A stretch of DNA of 27,961 nt from contig JAFVXC010000045.1 of assembly GCA_017501345.1 (NCBI GenBank), positions 1 to 27,961 on the forward strand, read 5' to 3'. The position numbers and the translations under genes are program-made. The DNA is from Clostridia bacterium (lineage in GTDB: Bacteria; Bacillota_A; Clostridia; Oscillospirales; CAG-272). Below are positions 13,792-22,130 of this stretch, one piece after another. Position 1 is the stretch's first letter; each line of letters starts with the position of its first letter. Under the pieces are notes generated by a model, which was given only the letters and a program-made list of their open reading frames with translations, did no database searches and was not told the DNA's origin.

Positions 13792-14658
13792 TTATTCCAT
13801 TCCCATATGAGCCATGACCATCTCTTCGATCTTGGTCTTGCCATTTTCGCCAACGACCATCAGCTCCTCAAGCACTTCGTTGATCGCCTCAAGCAGCTCG
13901 GTGTTGCCCTTGGTTACACAGATTGCATATTGCTCTTCAACGGGAGCGTCCTCTGCATCGGTTTCGCCCGAGTAGTAGAGGGGCAGGCACTTGAAGCCCG
14001 AATTCTTGCTGACGATGTACTGCGCGGGAAGCTCGTCGATGATCACGACGTCAATCGCATTTGCGGTGATTGCATCTGCCGCGAGCTGTGCGTTATCGTA
14101 GTTCTTAAGCTCGGTACCCGTTCCGTAAAGAACACCGTTGTAGCCGTAGTCATTGTCCTCGGTTGCATTGATCTCACCGTCGGTATAGATCCAGCCGGTG
14201 GTATCGGTCTGCGTACCGATCTTCTTGCCTGCAAGGGCCTCCCAAACGATGTACTCAACACCGTCAACGGTCTTCGTTGCAACGGTCGCATCGTCTGCCT
14301 TGAAGATAACGTACTGGACCGAGGTATAGTACGGGGTGGAGAAGTCGACCTTTTCCTTTCTTTCATCGGTAATGGTAATTCCGGCAGCACCTGCATCACA
14401 GACCTTGCCTTCCTTAACGTTATCGATGATCGCGGAGAATTCGACGTTCTGGAATTCGATCTTCTTGCCGAGCTTTTTGCCGACCAAATTCATAATTTCA
14501 ACGTCGACACCCTTGATCTCGGTACCCTCGTAATATTCAAAGGGAGCGAAGAATGCGTTGGTATGTACGATGATCTTTTCGGTGTCGCAGGAGGCAAACA
14601 GAGCCACACTGCAAACGAGCATCGCGCATACAAGAATCAAAGAAAGAATCTTTTTCAT
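13792..14658 (-). CDS. Amino acid ABC transporter substrate-binding lipoprotein
   Basis: 288 residues. The N-terminus MKKILSLILVCAMLVCSVAL is a signal peptide ending in the lipobox LFASC, with C24 as the lipidated residue. The rest is a bacterial extracellular solute-binding protein family 3: FFAPFEYYEGTEIKGVDVEI, AAGITITDERKEKVDFSTPY, LAGKKIGTQTDTTGW and the C-terminal helix LLEAINEVLEELM. The DERKEKVDFSTPYY stretch is the family's hinge signature. It delivers its amino acid to the permease encoded next. LspA, encoded 2 kb upstream, would be its signal peptidase. A full consensus promoter lies 57 nt upstream. Confidence 0.95.
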   Translation of the reverse strand: MKKILSLILVCAMLVCSVALFASCDTEKIIVHTNAFFAPFEYYEGTEIKGVDVEIMNLVGKKLGKKIEFQNVEFSAIIDNVKEGKVCDAGAAGITITDERKEKVDFSTPYYTSVQYVIFKADDATVATKTVDGVEYIVWEALAGKKIGTQTDTTGWIYTDGEINATEDNDYGYNGVLYGTGTELKNYDNAQLAADAITANAIDVVIIDELPAQYIVSKNSGFKCLPLYYSGETDAEDAPVEEQYAICVTKGNTELLEAINEVLEELMVVGENGKTKIEEMVMAHMGME

Positions 14659-14714
14659 TTTGATATCCTCATTTCTGACTTAAAAATTTACGGATCATTA
14701 CTCCGTGCTGAATT

Positions 14715-14743
14715 ATTATACATCACTGCGCCGTAATTGTCAA
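14715..14743 (-). promoter_or_regulatory. Perfect consensus promoter of the transporter operon
   Basis: Minus strand TTGACA (14743-14738), exactly 17 nt, TATAAT (14720-14715). A small ACGGA/TCCGT hairpin (14691-14707) sits at the likely transcription start. Confidence 0.85.
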
Positions 14744-14789
14744 GGACATTTTGCATTTTCTTTCAAATTTTATAAAACGACCTTGAATA

Positions 14790-15626
14790 TTATACAAGCT
14801 CGGGGTGTTTTTCGATGTATTCGATGAGATCTGCGACTGCTCCGTCGTTGCAGCTGCCAACGATGACATCGGCGACTGCCTTGACCGAGTCAAGCGCGTT
14901 CGACGGACAGGCTGCAAGATCGGCGGCTCGGAGCATCTCAAGATCGTTCTCATAGTCTCCGATACAGACGATCCGCTTAGGTGTCCCTCTCTCCGCGAGC
15001 CCCCTTCGGATCATATCGACTGTACTGCCCTTGCTGACTCCCTTTTGCTGTGCCTCCAGGATCTTGGCCTCGGACAAAATGATATCAACACCGTCACCGA
15101 ACAAAGGAAGCATCTTCTCCTGCATCCGCACGAGCACGTCAGTCTCTGCACGGAAGACGATCTTGAAGATGCGTGAAAGATCCCACTCGGACGGATCTCT
15201 CTTATACATTATTTGGGGGTTAAGAGCCCTGTCGCGCTCAACGAGTGGGTGATCGTAGGGATAGAGAAAGCCCCCCGGAACGGTCACACGGATTCCGACC
15301 GCAAAGCGATATTCCTCCATAACGAAATCGATCAGAGGCATTACCGTCTGTGGCTCCATAAAGAGCTCGCAAAGGCTCTTATCCGCGCGAAAGTCGTACA
15401 CGTTCGCTCCGTTACTGAGAATCGTCGGAAAATTCGCAAGCTCCGTGATATTCGGGATCGCCTTCTGTGTGTTCCGCTCCATACGTCCCGTCGCGAATGC
15501 AAGGGTTCCGCCCTCCGCAGTAAATCTGCGGATTGCCTCCTCGTTGCGCGGCACCGTCATGCGAGCGTCATCAAGATAGGTTCCGTCTATATCGGAAAAG
15601 ATCAGAATATTATCGAATCTTCCCAT
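14790..15626 (-). CDS. HAD-superfamily Cof-type phosphatase
   Basis: 278 residues. Motif I is FSDIDGTYL with nucleophile D12 and acid D14; motif II TLAFATGR; motif III includes K200 region KGVSKGSTVD; motif IV CIGDYENDLEML supplies the Mg2+-binding acidic residues. The large C2-type cap between motifs II and III (about 85-190) places it with Cof/YbjI/YidA phosphatases acting on sugar phosphates or nucleotide-derived phosphates. It follows the RluD-type gene by 11 nt in the same direction and is the last gene of the ylm-type cluster here. The substrate is unknown. No clear terminator follows before the transporter promoter region. Confidence 0.92.
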   Translation of the reverse strand: MGRFDNILIFSDIDGTYLDDARMTVPRNEEAIRRFTAEGGTLAFATGRMERNTQKAIPNITELANFPTILSNGANVYDFRADKSLCELFMEPQTVMPLIDFVMEEYRFAVGIRVTVPGGFLYPYDHPLVERDRALNPQIMYKRDPSEWDLSRIFKIVFRAETDVLVRMQEKMLPLFGDGVDIILSEAKILEAQQKGVSKGSTVDMIRRGLAERGTPKRIVCIGDYENDLEMLRAADLAACPSNALDSVKAVADVIVGSCNDGAVADLIEYIEKHPELV

Positions 15627-15637
15627 AATACGCTCCT

Positions 15638-16648
15638 TTACTGTCTGAAAAGCGCAAGCACGCGCTCGAAATTTTCGGGAAGCGGCGCCGTAACGGTCAT
15701 TTCCCTTCCCGTGCGCGGATGAACGAAGGAAAGCTCACCCGCGTGGAGCATCTGCCCCACAAAAAGCCGCGGATGCCTCGCCTCAAAGCGCGTTTTCGCG
15801 CCGCCGTACACAGGATCGCCAAGCAGCGGATGTCCGATCGAAGCCATATGCACGCGGATCTGATGTGTTCTGCCCGTTTCGAGCGCACATCTCAGGAGTG
15901 AAAACCTTTCTCCGTCGACCGAAAAATCGGAAAGCACCGTGTAATGTGTCACAGCGTCACGCGCACGGACACCGTCTCCGCGGAGGACCGCCATCCGCTT
16001 TCTGTCCTGCGGATGCCGTCCGATCGGTGCATCCACCGTACTCGTCTCCTCACGGAAGCCGCCGAGCACGACTGCGGTATAAATACGTTTTACGTCGTGC
16101 ACCTTGAGGGCGTCCGAAAGCGCCCGATGCGTAAAGTCGTTTTTTGCAACGACGAGAAGCCCACTCGTATCCTTATCGATACGGTGTACGATCCCGGGAC
16201 GGATCGCACCGCCGATCCCTGACAGGGACCCACCGCAGTGATAGAGCAGAGCGTTGACGAGCGTTCCGTCGGGATTCCCCGGAGCGGGATGCACGACCAT
16301 CCCCTGCATCTTGTTTACGACGATCAGGTCGTCGTCCTCATAGCGGACGTCGAGCGGAATGTTCTGCGGAATCGCCTCGACTGCGGCGAGTGGCGGTACC
16401 GTAACCGAAACGAGGCTTCCGGGGCTGAGCTTTTCCTTTTTTGAAAGCTTTCTTCCCACTCCCGTGACACGCCCGTCCTCGATCAGAGCTGCAGCTACCG
16501 AGCGGCTGACATTCATCGCACGGGCTAGAAACACGTCGAGCCTGTCACCTGCATCGGTCTCCCCGACTGTGAACGTCTCAATCTCCTCGGCTCCCTCCTC
16601 GCAAGGCTCTTCCGCGAAGGAAAGCTCATCAGGCATCATCTTGTCCAT
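15638..16648 (-). CDS. RluA/RluD-family pseudouridine synthase
   Basis: 336 residues from the ATG at 16648, which follows GGGGGAGG; a longer in-frame start would add a run of arginines inside lspA. Residues about 27-85 form an S4 RNA-binding domain (GDRLDVFLARAMNVSRSVAA, then LIEDGRVTGVGRKLSKKEK). The catalytic domain has the signature GIVHRIDKDTSGLLVVAK with catalytic D158, followed by RIYTAVVLGG and the C-terminal TGRTHQIRVHMASIGHPLLG. It converts specific uridines of large-subunit rRNA to pseudouridine. It overlaps lspA by 20 nt; lspA followed by such a gene (ylyB in Bacillus subtilis) is a conserved Gram-positive arrangement. Confidence 0.95.
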   Translation of the reverse strand: MDKMMPDELSFAEEPCEEGAEEIETFTVGETDAGDRLDVFLARAMNVSRSVAAALIEDGRVTGVGRKLSKKEKLSPGSLVSVTVPPLAAVEAIPQNIPLDVRYEDDDLIVVNKMQGMVVHPAPGNPDGTLVNALLYHCGGSLSGIGGAIRPGIVHRIDKDTSGLLVVAKNDFTHRALSDALKVHDVKRIYTAVVLGGFREETSTVDAPIGRHPQDRKRMAVLRGDGVRARDAVTHYTVLSDFSVDGERFSLLRCALETGRTHQIRVHMASIGHPLLGDPVYGGAKTRFEARHPRLFVGQMLHAGELSFVHPRTGREMTVTAPLPENFERVLALFRQ

Positions 16649-17153
16649 CGGCCTCCCCCTTCTTCGCTTCCGCCTTCGCCGCTCTCTCAGCGCGGAACTC
16701 GCGCACCGTGTCATAAATCAAGTATCCCATCAGCATCCCCGTGCCGACCGTCACAAAGGAATCCGCAACGTTGAAGATCCACGGCCAGAGCTCGGGGATC
16801 GCACAGGGATAGATAAAATCGATCACGTAGCCGAGAAGGGTACGGTCGATCATATTTCCGATGCCGCCGCCGACGATAAAGGCGAGCGACAGCACGCAAA
16901 AGCGGCTCTTCGGCGGTTTTCGCCACAGATAGATGAGGAGTCCGGCGATCATCAAGGACGAGATCACCATAAATACCCAGCGGTGACCGTCGAGCATTCC
17001 GAACGCCATTCCTCGGTTTTCGGTATATTCAAAGCGCAAAAGACCGGGGATCACCTCCACCCCGTCCGAGTTTTGCAGATAGATTACCGCCAGCCATTTT
17101 GTGAGCTGATCGGCGAACACGATCAAAACGATCAGAATGAGCAGAAAAAACAT
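16629..17153 (-). CDS. lspA: Prolipoprotein signal peptidase LspA
   Basis: 174 residues from the ATG at 17153, which follows AAAGGAA; a 72-residue upstream extension in the same frame is arginine-rich and not plausible. LspA is the membrane aspartyl protease that removes signal peptides of lipidated prolipoproteins. Four hydrophobic segments are present (about 2-24, 58-78, 86-104, 129-150). The catalytic aspartates are D112 in YVIDFI and D131 in FNVADSF; NRGMAFG (46-52) and GNMIDR (99-104) are further family motifs. The charged tail (EFRAERAAKAEAKKGEADGQ) extends beyond the family core. A direct client, the amino acid binding lipoprotein, is encoded nearby. Confidence 0.96.
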   Translation of the reverse strand: MFFLLILIVLIVFADQLTKWLAVIYLQNSDGVEVIPGLLRFEYTENRGMAFGMLDGHRWVFMVISSLMIAGLLIYLWRKPPKSRFCVLSLAFIVGGGIGNMIDRTLLGYVIDFIYPCAIPELWPWIFNVADSFVTVGTGMLMGYLIYDTVREFRAERAAKAEAKKGEADGQDDA

Positions 17154-17211
17154 TGAAAATTCCTTTCGCTTGGTGTCCCATAGGCGCAATGCCGCAGGAC
17201 ACACCTCTAAT

Positions 17212-18099
17212 TTACAAATATTGCTCGGCGCGAAGGCGGAGCCTTCCCTTCTTCGTAACCTCTCCAAGGGCGAGGAGACGGAACTTTCCGTGACCGCGCA
17301 CCGTAATGACGTTCGGCGGCAGAAGTCGCGCATCGGGGCGCGCTGCGGGCTCGTAATCGACCTCAACAAGTCCGCCGCGGATCAGGCTCTGCGCCTTTTC
17401 ACGCGAAGTATTTGTGATCGCACCGATCACACAGTCGAGGCGGTTCGATGCAACCGTATCGGAGATCTGTCTGACCTTTGGCTCGAACACAAAGCCGTCA
17501 GGGAAGTGGCCGCGCTTCACGCGAACGGTATCCGAGCCGATCTTTTTCAGCTCGGAAAGCAGAAAGGGCGCAAGCCTCGCCACCGTCATAAGGTAGATGC
17601 GCGGCTGCTCTCTGCCGCTTCCGTCACCGTCGAGCAGAAGAATATCCCCGATCGCGTCGCGCTCAATGCCGAGACCGAGCACCGCACCGAGCACGTCGCG
17701 GTGTGTCAGCGTTCGGTATCCGCTTCCGCGGATCTCAAGCATTACGATCGCCTCGTCAAGACTCTCGCCGAGGTAAAGCCGCTCCTCCTCGCTTCCCTCC
17801 TCGTGTCCCTCAAGAAGATCGGAAAGGTAATCGGGCAAAAAGCACGCAACGCGGCGCTCTGCTCCGATGAAGCCGCCGTAAAAGCGCACCATTGCGCTCC
17901 TGCCGCGGCGCGCAAGATGCTTCTCAAAAAAGCGTTGCTCACGCGGCGTGAGAAAACCCGAAAATGCAATCTCCCCACCGTCTGCCCGTGCCGAAAGGTC
18001 GTCGATCCGACCCTCTGCGAGACGGCTTTCGCGCTCTCCGTCCTCTAAGCGGCTCGCTCCGGAGGATGCCGCAAGGTCCATAGCCCCATTCGTAAGCAT
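17212..18099 (-). CDS. ylmH: YlmH family S4-domain RNA-binding protein
   Basis: 295 residues. The C-terminal S4 domain is clear: RLDCVIGAITNTSREKAQSL, then IRGGLVEVDYEPAARPDARL. The N-terminal half has the YlmH pattern (LTPREQRFFEKHLARRG, FYGGFIGAERRVACFLPDYL, LTHRDVLGAVLGLGIERDAI, GDILL). YlmH is a ribosome-associated RNA-binding protein encoded in the sepF/yggT cluster of Gram-positive bacteria and has been linked to rescue of stalled 50S-peptidyl-tRNA complexes. The ATG at 18099 overlaps the last base of the yggT stop (TGATG), indicating tight coupling; a GTG one codon earlier is also possible. Confidence 0.93.
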   Translation of the reverse strand: MLTNGAMDLAASSGASRLEDGERESRLAEGRIDDLSARADGGEIAFSGFLTPREQRFFEKHLARRGRSAMVRFYGGFIGAERRVACFLPDYLSDLLEGHEEGSEEERLYLGESLDEAIVMLEIRGSGYRTLTHRDVLGAVLGLGIERDAIGDILLLDGDGSGREQPRIYLMTVARLAPFLLSELKKIGSDTVRVKRGHFPDGFVFEPKVRQISDTVASNRLDCVIGAITNTSREKAQSLIRGGLVEVDYEPAARPDARLLPPNVITVRGHGKFRLLALGEVTKKGRLRLRAEQYL

Positions 18100-18371
18100 C
18101 ACAGTGCCACCGTGATAAAGCGAAGGAGACCGATCGCAAGAACGGCAAATAGAAAGCCCATATCGATCGGAAGCTGCTGAAAAAGATTCAGCTTGCGAAA
18201 GAGCAGCCGAAAGGGCATAATAAACGGTTCCGTGATGCGGAAGAGCACCTCGGTAACCGCATTTTCATCAAGCGGAAGCCACGACAGGATCGCCCGCGCG
18301 AAAAACGCAAGCTCGAGCACGTCAAGTATTGCGATCACCGTTATTTGTATGATATATAACATCAGATCCAC
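18099..18371 (-). CDS. YggT family membrane protein (YlmG)
   Basis: 90 residues with two hydrophobic segments (about 5-30 and 68-90). The loop ENAVTEVLFRITEPFIMPFR between them is the family signature (TEP-hydrophobic-LxPxR), and LLFRKLNLFQQLPIDMGFLF completes it. The start is GTG, with TAGGAGG nine nt upstream. YggT/YlmG proteins sit next to sepF in the division cluster and have been tied to membrane and division-site organisation, though the molecular role is unsettled. It is directly coupled to ylmH. Confidence 0.93.
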   Translation of the reverse strand: MDLMLYIIQITVIAILDVLELAFFARAILSWLPLDENAVTEVLFRITEPFIMPFRLLFRKLNLFQQLPIDMGFLFAVLAIGLLRFITVAL

Positions 18372-18441
18372 GTTGGGATTCCTCCTATATGAGCTCTCTT
18401 TGCGTTCGTAGCCTCACGCACCTGTCAGCATTACGGAAAAC

Positions 18442-18485
18442 GCCCGACGGAACGCAGGGTCATAGCGTGAACCGCGCCGCCGGGC
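18442..18485 (-). terminator. Hairpin with short T-run between sepF and yggT
   Basis: CGCCGGGC (18478-18485) pairs with GCCCGACG (18442-18449) over 8 bp including one G-U; inner pairing of GGTTCA with TGACC continues the stem. GTTTTCC follows on the minus strand. It is likely an attenuator that lowers expression of the genes after sepF. Confidence 0.5.
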
Positions 18486-18503
18486 AATTTCTTACAAGGA
18501 CTT

Positions 18504-18992
18504 TTATTCGGCGTCGGTCGATCCGCTTTCCTCCGAGGCACCTTCGGACTCCTTCGTTTCGCCGAGGTCGTTAAGCTCAAGCTTGCTGACGTCAAAATTC
18601 GTCGGTGCAGCGATCAGCGCGTACTCCGAAAAACGGGAGATCGTGCCGCCGATCATATAGATTGCACCCTGGATATAGTCGATGACGCGGAACCAGTCAC
18701 CGCGATCGATCGCATCGAGCTCGAAGATCACGGCGTAACCGCTCTTCAGGCAATCAGCAACCTGCTCGCGCTCTGCGGCGCTCGTAAACTTCATCAGCTT
18801 GATGGTCGACTTTTCGGCCTCAGGCTTCGGGTCTACTACCGTAGGCTCGGTGAAATCCGCGGTGCTCGCGTCGCTGAAATCTCCGCTTTCATAGTCGGTG
18901 CCGTAGCCTGCGTATCCCGAATACCCGGTATCCGCACCGTAAGCGTTCTCATTTTCATCCTGCGGTCTCGTTTTCTTGGTGAAAGAAATCAT
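18504..18992 (-). CDS. sepF: Cell division protein SepF
   Basis: 162 residues from the ATG at 18992, preceded by AAGGAGG eight nt upstream; a longer in-frame ATG at 19010 would place that ribosome site inside the gene. SepF anchors and bundles FtsZ at the division septum. The N-terminus MISFTKKTRP would be the membrane-targeting segment, followed by a low-complexity Tyr/Gly/Asp linker (about 15-60). The SepF core reads STIKLMKFTSAAEREQVADC, LKSGYAVIFELDAIDRGDWF and RVIDYIQGAIYMIGGTISRF. The C-terminal tail is Ser/Glu-rich. It lies between ylmE and yggT as in Bacillus. Confidence 0.95.
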   Translation of the reverse strand: MISFTKKTRPQDENENAYGADTGYSGYAGYGTDYESGDFSDASTADFTEPTVVDPKPEAEKSTIKLMKFTSAAEREQVADCLKSGYAVIFELDAIDRGDWFRVIDYIQGAIYMIGGTISRFSEYALIAAPTNFDVSKLELNDLGETKESEGASEESGSTDAE

Positions 18993-19077
18993 ATCCTTGT
19001 CCTCCTTCAATGCTCCGCATGATCCGCGCGGAGAATGTTTGTATATTTAAAAATTTTTTAACTGCTTCATTCTTAAA

Positions 19078-19806
19078 TTATTCCTTTCGGAACAACTGCC
19101 GTCCGACGCGCACGATATCCGCGCCCTCAAGGGTCGCCTCGTAAAAGCTCTCGCTCATTCCCATCGAAAGAAGCGGCGGGTCCTCCCTCTGAAGCTCTTC
19201 ACGGAAAATACGCTGTGCCAGCTGATAGGTCTCCGAAAAATATTTGTGGTACTCCGCTCTGTTCTCGCAGTGCGGTGCCATCGTCATCAGCCCGACGAGG
19301 CGGATCCCCTTTCGTGCATTGATCTGTTTACAGAATGCGGGGGCGTCCTCGGGAAGAAGTCCTCCCTTATTTTCCTCACGGCCGCTGTTGATCTCAACAT
19401 ATACGTCCACAACTCTTCCGATCGCCTGCGCGCGCTTGTCGATCTCCTCAGCAAGAGAGAGCGAGTCGACCGAATGGATCGCCGAAACCTTATCGATGAT
19501 GTATTTGACCTTGTTTTTTTGCAGGCTTCCAATGAAATGAAGTCGCACGCCCTTGAGATCGAGTGCATCGTAGCGCGCCATCAGCTGCTGTACGCGGTTT
19601 TCTCCGATATCGGTAACACCGAGCTCTTTCGTAAGATAATTGATCTCGTCCGTGTCGGCGCTTTTTACAGCGGCAAGCAGAGTGGTGCTCCCCTCACTCC
19701 GTCCCGCGAAACGTTCAGCGTCACGGAGTGCAGTGCGGATCTCTTCGACGTTGCGCCTCAAATAATCAAAGGATCTGTTTTCGTCTTGTTCGTGTTGGTT
19801 TTCCAT
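19078..19806 (-). CDS. PLP-homeostasis protein YggS/YlmE
   Basis: 242 residues. This family has a single-domain alanine-racemase-like barrel that binds pyridoxal phosphate and balances vitamin B6 and amino acid pools without known catalysis. The PLP lysine is K48 in LLAAVKSAD; DIGENRVQQL, LHFIGSLQKNKVKYI, SVDSLSLAEEI, VEINSGREENKGG, GLMTMAP, LSMGMSESFYEAT and IVRVGRQLF are the successive family motifs. It follows the HlyD-like gene by 17 nt and precedes sepF, the same relative position as ylmE in Bacillus subtilis. Confidence 0.95.
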   Translation of the reverse strand: MENQHEQDENRSFDYLRRNVEEIRTALRDAERFAGRSEGSTTLLAAVKSADTDEINYLTKELGVTDIGENRVQQLMARYDALDLKGVRLHFIGSLQKNKVKYIIDKVSAIHSVDSLSLAEEIDKRAQAIGRVVDVYVEINSGREENKGGLLPEDAPAFCKQINARKGIRLVGLMTMAPHCENRAEYHKYFSETYQLAQRIFREELQREDPPLLSMGMSESFYEATLEGADIVRVGRQLFRKE

Positions 19807-19823
19807 ATGTGTCTCAAATAAGA

Positions 19824-21104
19824 TCAGGACAGGATCTGTCCGTGTGAAAGCGGTGCATCCGATAGGATCATCGCATCGTATAAAGCGATATAGCGGTAGA
19901 CGTTCTCCGCGTATTCTCCGTCCGGCGTGGGATCGGTGGTCTTCACGAGATAACGCGAATCGAGCTCATACAGGATCTCGATACGAGAAAAGCAAACCTC
20001 GCTTCCGTCGAGCACGTAAACGCCTCGCACTCCGTTCAGCGTATGCACTGCCCTTTTCGGAACGGTATAACCGCTCATACTTCCCGTCACGATACGAACC
20101 TTCTGCAGCCTTTCAAAGGAAAAGCCGTCAGGCATTCGGAGCGTAGAGAGGATCAGCATTGCGGGTGTCTCGTCGGTTCCCTCCTCGGTGCGCACGAGCT
20201 TCATCGGTATACGCTCGTCGGAATTCTCCGAAAAGACCACGGGATAGGTCCCGCCGACAAGATAGGACGAAAGCTCCTCAGCGCTGAGGTCGACCTGCAC
20301 TGCAATATACCACTCGGCAGAACGCACCATCGTACCGGCACCGAGCGGCGCGCTGTCGGCGTTCCGTAGGCTATCCCTGAGTCTTGCGAGCCCACTCGGA
20401 GTGAGGGTCTCGAGCTGATCGACAGAGCAAAGTGCGTAGGATGCGTCGGCATTGGGATAATAATATCCGCTTGCCGATGCCTTGAGTGTTTCTGACGCGG
20501 TGCCTGCACGGGACAGGATCGCGTCGCGCTCGGATTCAAGCGCCGAGATCAGCGTTGATAATGAAAAGTCCGAATCGGTGAGTGCCTGCACACGGCAGGA
20601 AAGAACGCGAAGCTGTTCCACCGCAGGGCGCACTGCCTCGGAGTTGCCCTGCTCGAGCGAGGAAACGAGACGGAGGGAAAGCGCATCGATCTCTTTTTTC
20701 AGATCAGAAAGCCCCGAAAGCGTATCGTTTTCGTTCTCGGCCGCCTTCAGAACGTCTATCTGCTCCGAAAGAAGCGCGTACGCCTCTCTGTATTCGGCAC
20801 CGCTCCCATATACCGTGGCGATCTCACAGTCCTTCGAGACGTGAGCACCCGGAGAAACGAGTGGCACGGTCAGTCCCGAGTAGGACGAGCTCACCGCAAC
20901 CTCCTCGCGGAAAAGCACAGCCTCTCCCGCCACCGACAGCTCGATCGAGTCCTCGGAGACGAGCATCGTCTGCACGCCGCCGTCAAGATCGGGGAGAAAA
21001 TGATGAAAACAAAAAACCGCCAAAAGCACGGCAAGAAGAGAGGCAAGGACGCGCATTACGGGCTTTCGGGCTTTCGCATTCAGCTGAAACGTTCCGATCC
21101 GCAT
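19824..21104 (-). CDS. HlyD-like membrane-anchored protein of the division cluster
   Basis: 426 residues. One N-terminal membrane anchor at about 18-37 (MRVLASLLAVLLAVFCFHHF). After it come a beta-rich lipoyl/biotinyl-like segment (GEAVLFREEVAVSSSYSGLT), a helical hairpin of about 90 residues (AYALLSEQIDVLKAAEN through VRPAVEQLRVLSCRVQAL) and a beta-barrel-like C-terminus (VRIVTGSMSGYTVPKRAV, GVYVLDGSEVCFSRIEILYE). This is the layout of HlyD/EmrA adaptor proteins, but no transporter is next to it. In clostridial genomes such a gene often leads the ylmE-sepF cluster. AGGAGG lies 11 nt before the ATG, wider than usual. Role unknown; a cell-envelope function coupled to division is plausible. Confidence 0.75.
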   Translation of the reverse strand: MRIGTFQLNAKARKPVMRVLASLLAVLLAVFCFHHFLPDLDGGVQTMLVSEDSIELSVAGEAVLFREEVAVSSSYSGLTVPLVSPGAHVSKDCEIATVYGSGAEYREAYALLSEQIDVLKAAENENDTLSGLSDLKKEIDALSLRLVSSLEQGNSEAVRPAVEQLRVLSCRVQALTDSDFSLSTLISALESERDAILSRAGTASETLKASASGYYYPNADASYALCSVDQLETLTPSGLARLRDSLRNADSAPLGAGTMVRSAEWYIAVQVDLSAEELSSYLVGGTYPVVFSENSDERIPMKLVRTEEGTDETPAMLILSTLRMPDGFSFERLQKVRIVTGSMSGYTVPKRAVHTLNGVRGVYVLDGSEVCFSRIEILYELDSRYLVKTTDPTPDGEYAENVYRYIALYDAMILSDAPLSHGQILS

Positions 21105-21157
21105 AAATCCCGCATCCTCCTGTACCGCAAGAAGCGGCGTTTGTTTATAATCAATTT

Positions 21158-21166
21158 ATTATAACA
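21158..21166 (-). promoter_or_regulatory. Extended -10 promoter before the HlyD-like gene
   Basis: Minus strand TGTTATAAT, an extended -10 element, placed at the very end of miaA; no good -35 is seen. It would start the HlyD-ylmE-sepF-ylmH-lspA transcript. Confidence 0.5.
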
Positions 21167-22130
21167 CAAAACCCGCCTCAGAAAATACCTTTGCTGCATT
21201 ATTTACAATTTCTTCAAATTTGAGCGGCTTTCCGTCGCGGTCTGCGCGGATCCAATGCACGTCTCCGTGCGCACGGAACCACGTCATCTGCCGCTTGGCA
21301 TAGCGTCGCGTAGCCGTCTTGAGGCGCTCGACCGCTTCCGAAAGCGGACATTCTCCCCTGAGATAGGGCAAAAGCTCCTTATAGCCGATCGCCTGTGCCG
21401 CCGTTTCGGATACGTCGAACACACCCTCTCGGAGCAACTGCTCGGTCTCTTCGATCAGCCCTGCCTTGATCATCAGGTCCACACGGCGGTCGATGCGCTC
21501 GTATAGGAGCGCTCTGTCCCACAAAAGACCGACGACGGTCGGCGCGTAGCAGTCGCGATACGCCGAATTCTCGCGGTCAAGCTCGGTCTTGGTCTTTCCA
21601 CCCGAAAGGCAGATCTCCAACGCACGGATCACGCGGCGCACGTTATTCGGGTGGATCGTCTTTGCCGCCTCGGGATCGCACTCTGCGAGCCGCGCGTAAA
21701 GGGCATCCTTCCCGTTTTCCTCGAAAAACTCGGTGAGGGATGCGCGCAACGTCGGATCGCCATCTGCGGCTTCGGAAAAGCCTCCGCGCAGAAATGCCTC
21801 GAGATAAAGCCCCGTGCCTCCACAAAAAAGCGGTGTCTTCCTCCTCTCGCGGATCTCCTCAAGGCTCCGTTCCGCCGCGCTGACGTAGTCCGCCGCAGAA
21901 AAGGGCGTTTCGGGATCGACGCAGTCTATGAGATGATGTACGATCCCCTTCTGCTCCTCGGGAGTCGGTCGCGCCGTTCCGATCATCATTCGTCTGTAAA
22001 GCTGCATGGAATCGCAGGAGATGATCTCGGCGTTCATCCGCTCGGCAAGTGCGACCGACAGAGCGGTCTTTCCACTCGCGGTCGGACCGACAACGGCGGC
22101 TATGGGGATCCTTTTCGTGTTCTCGCTCAT
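21159..22130 (-). CDS. miaA: tRNA dimethylallyltransferase MiaA
   Basis: 323 residues, full length. MiaA transfers dimethylallyl to N6 of A37 in tRNAs reading codons that begin with U. The P-loop is VVGPTASGKTALS (14-26), followed by EIISCDSMQLYRRMMIGTA, HHLIDCVDP, FCGGTGLYLEAFL, NNVRRVIRALEI and the C-terminal QAIGYKELLPYL and RYAKRQMTWFR. All diagnostic motifs are intact. The ATG overlaps the stop of the small membrane protein by 4 nt, so it belongs to the queA operon. Confidence 0.97.
   Translation of the reverse strand: MSENTKRIPIAAVVGPTASGKTALSVALAERMNAEIISCDSMQLYRRMMIGTARPTPEEQKGIVHHLIDCVDPETPFSAADYVSAAERSLEEIRERRKTPLFCGGTGLYLEAFLRGGFSEAADGDPTLRASLTEFFEENGKDALYARLAECDPEAAKTIHPNNVRRVIRALEICLSGGKTKTELDRENSAYRDCYAPTVVGLLWDRALLYERIDRRVDLMIKAGLIEETEQLLREGVFDVSETAAQAIGYKELLPYLRGECPLSEAVERLKTATRRYAKRQMTWFRAHGDVHWIRADRDGKPLKFEEIVNNAAKVFSEAGFVL

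Noticed and set aside
16649..16714. Longer start for the pseudouridine synthase
   Set aside because: The added residues are a basic run inside lspA; the ATG at 16648 has a ribosome site.
17154..17369. 72-residue N-terminal extension of LspA
   Set aside because: Arginine-rich, lies inside ylmH, and a ribosome site marks the ATG at 17153 where the first membrane helix begins.
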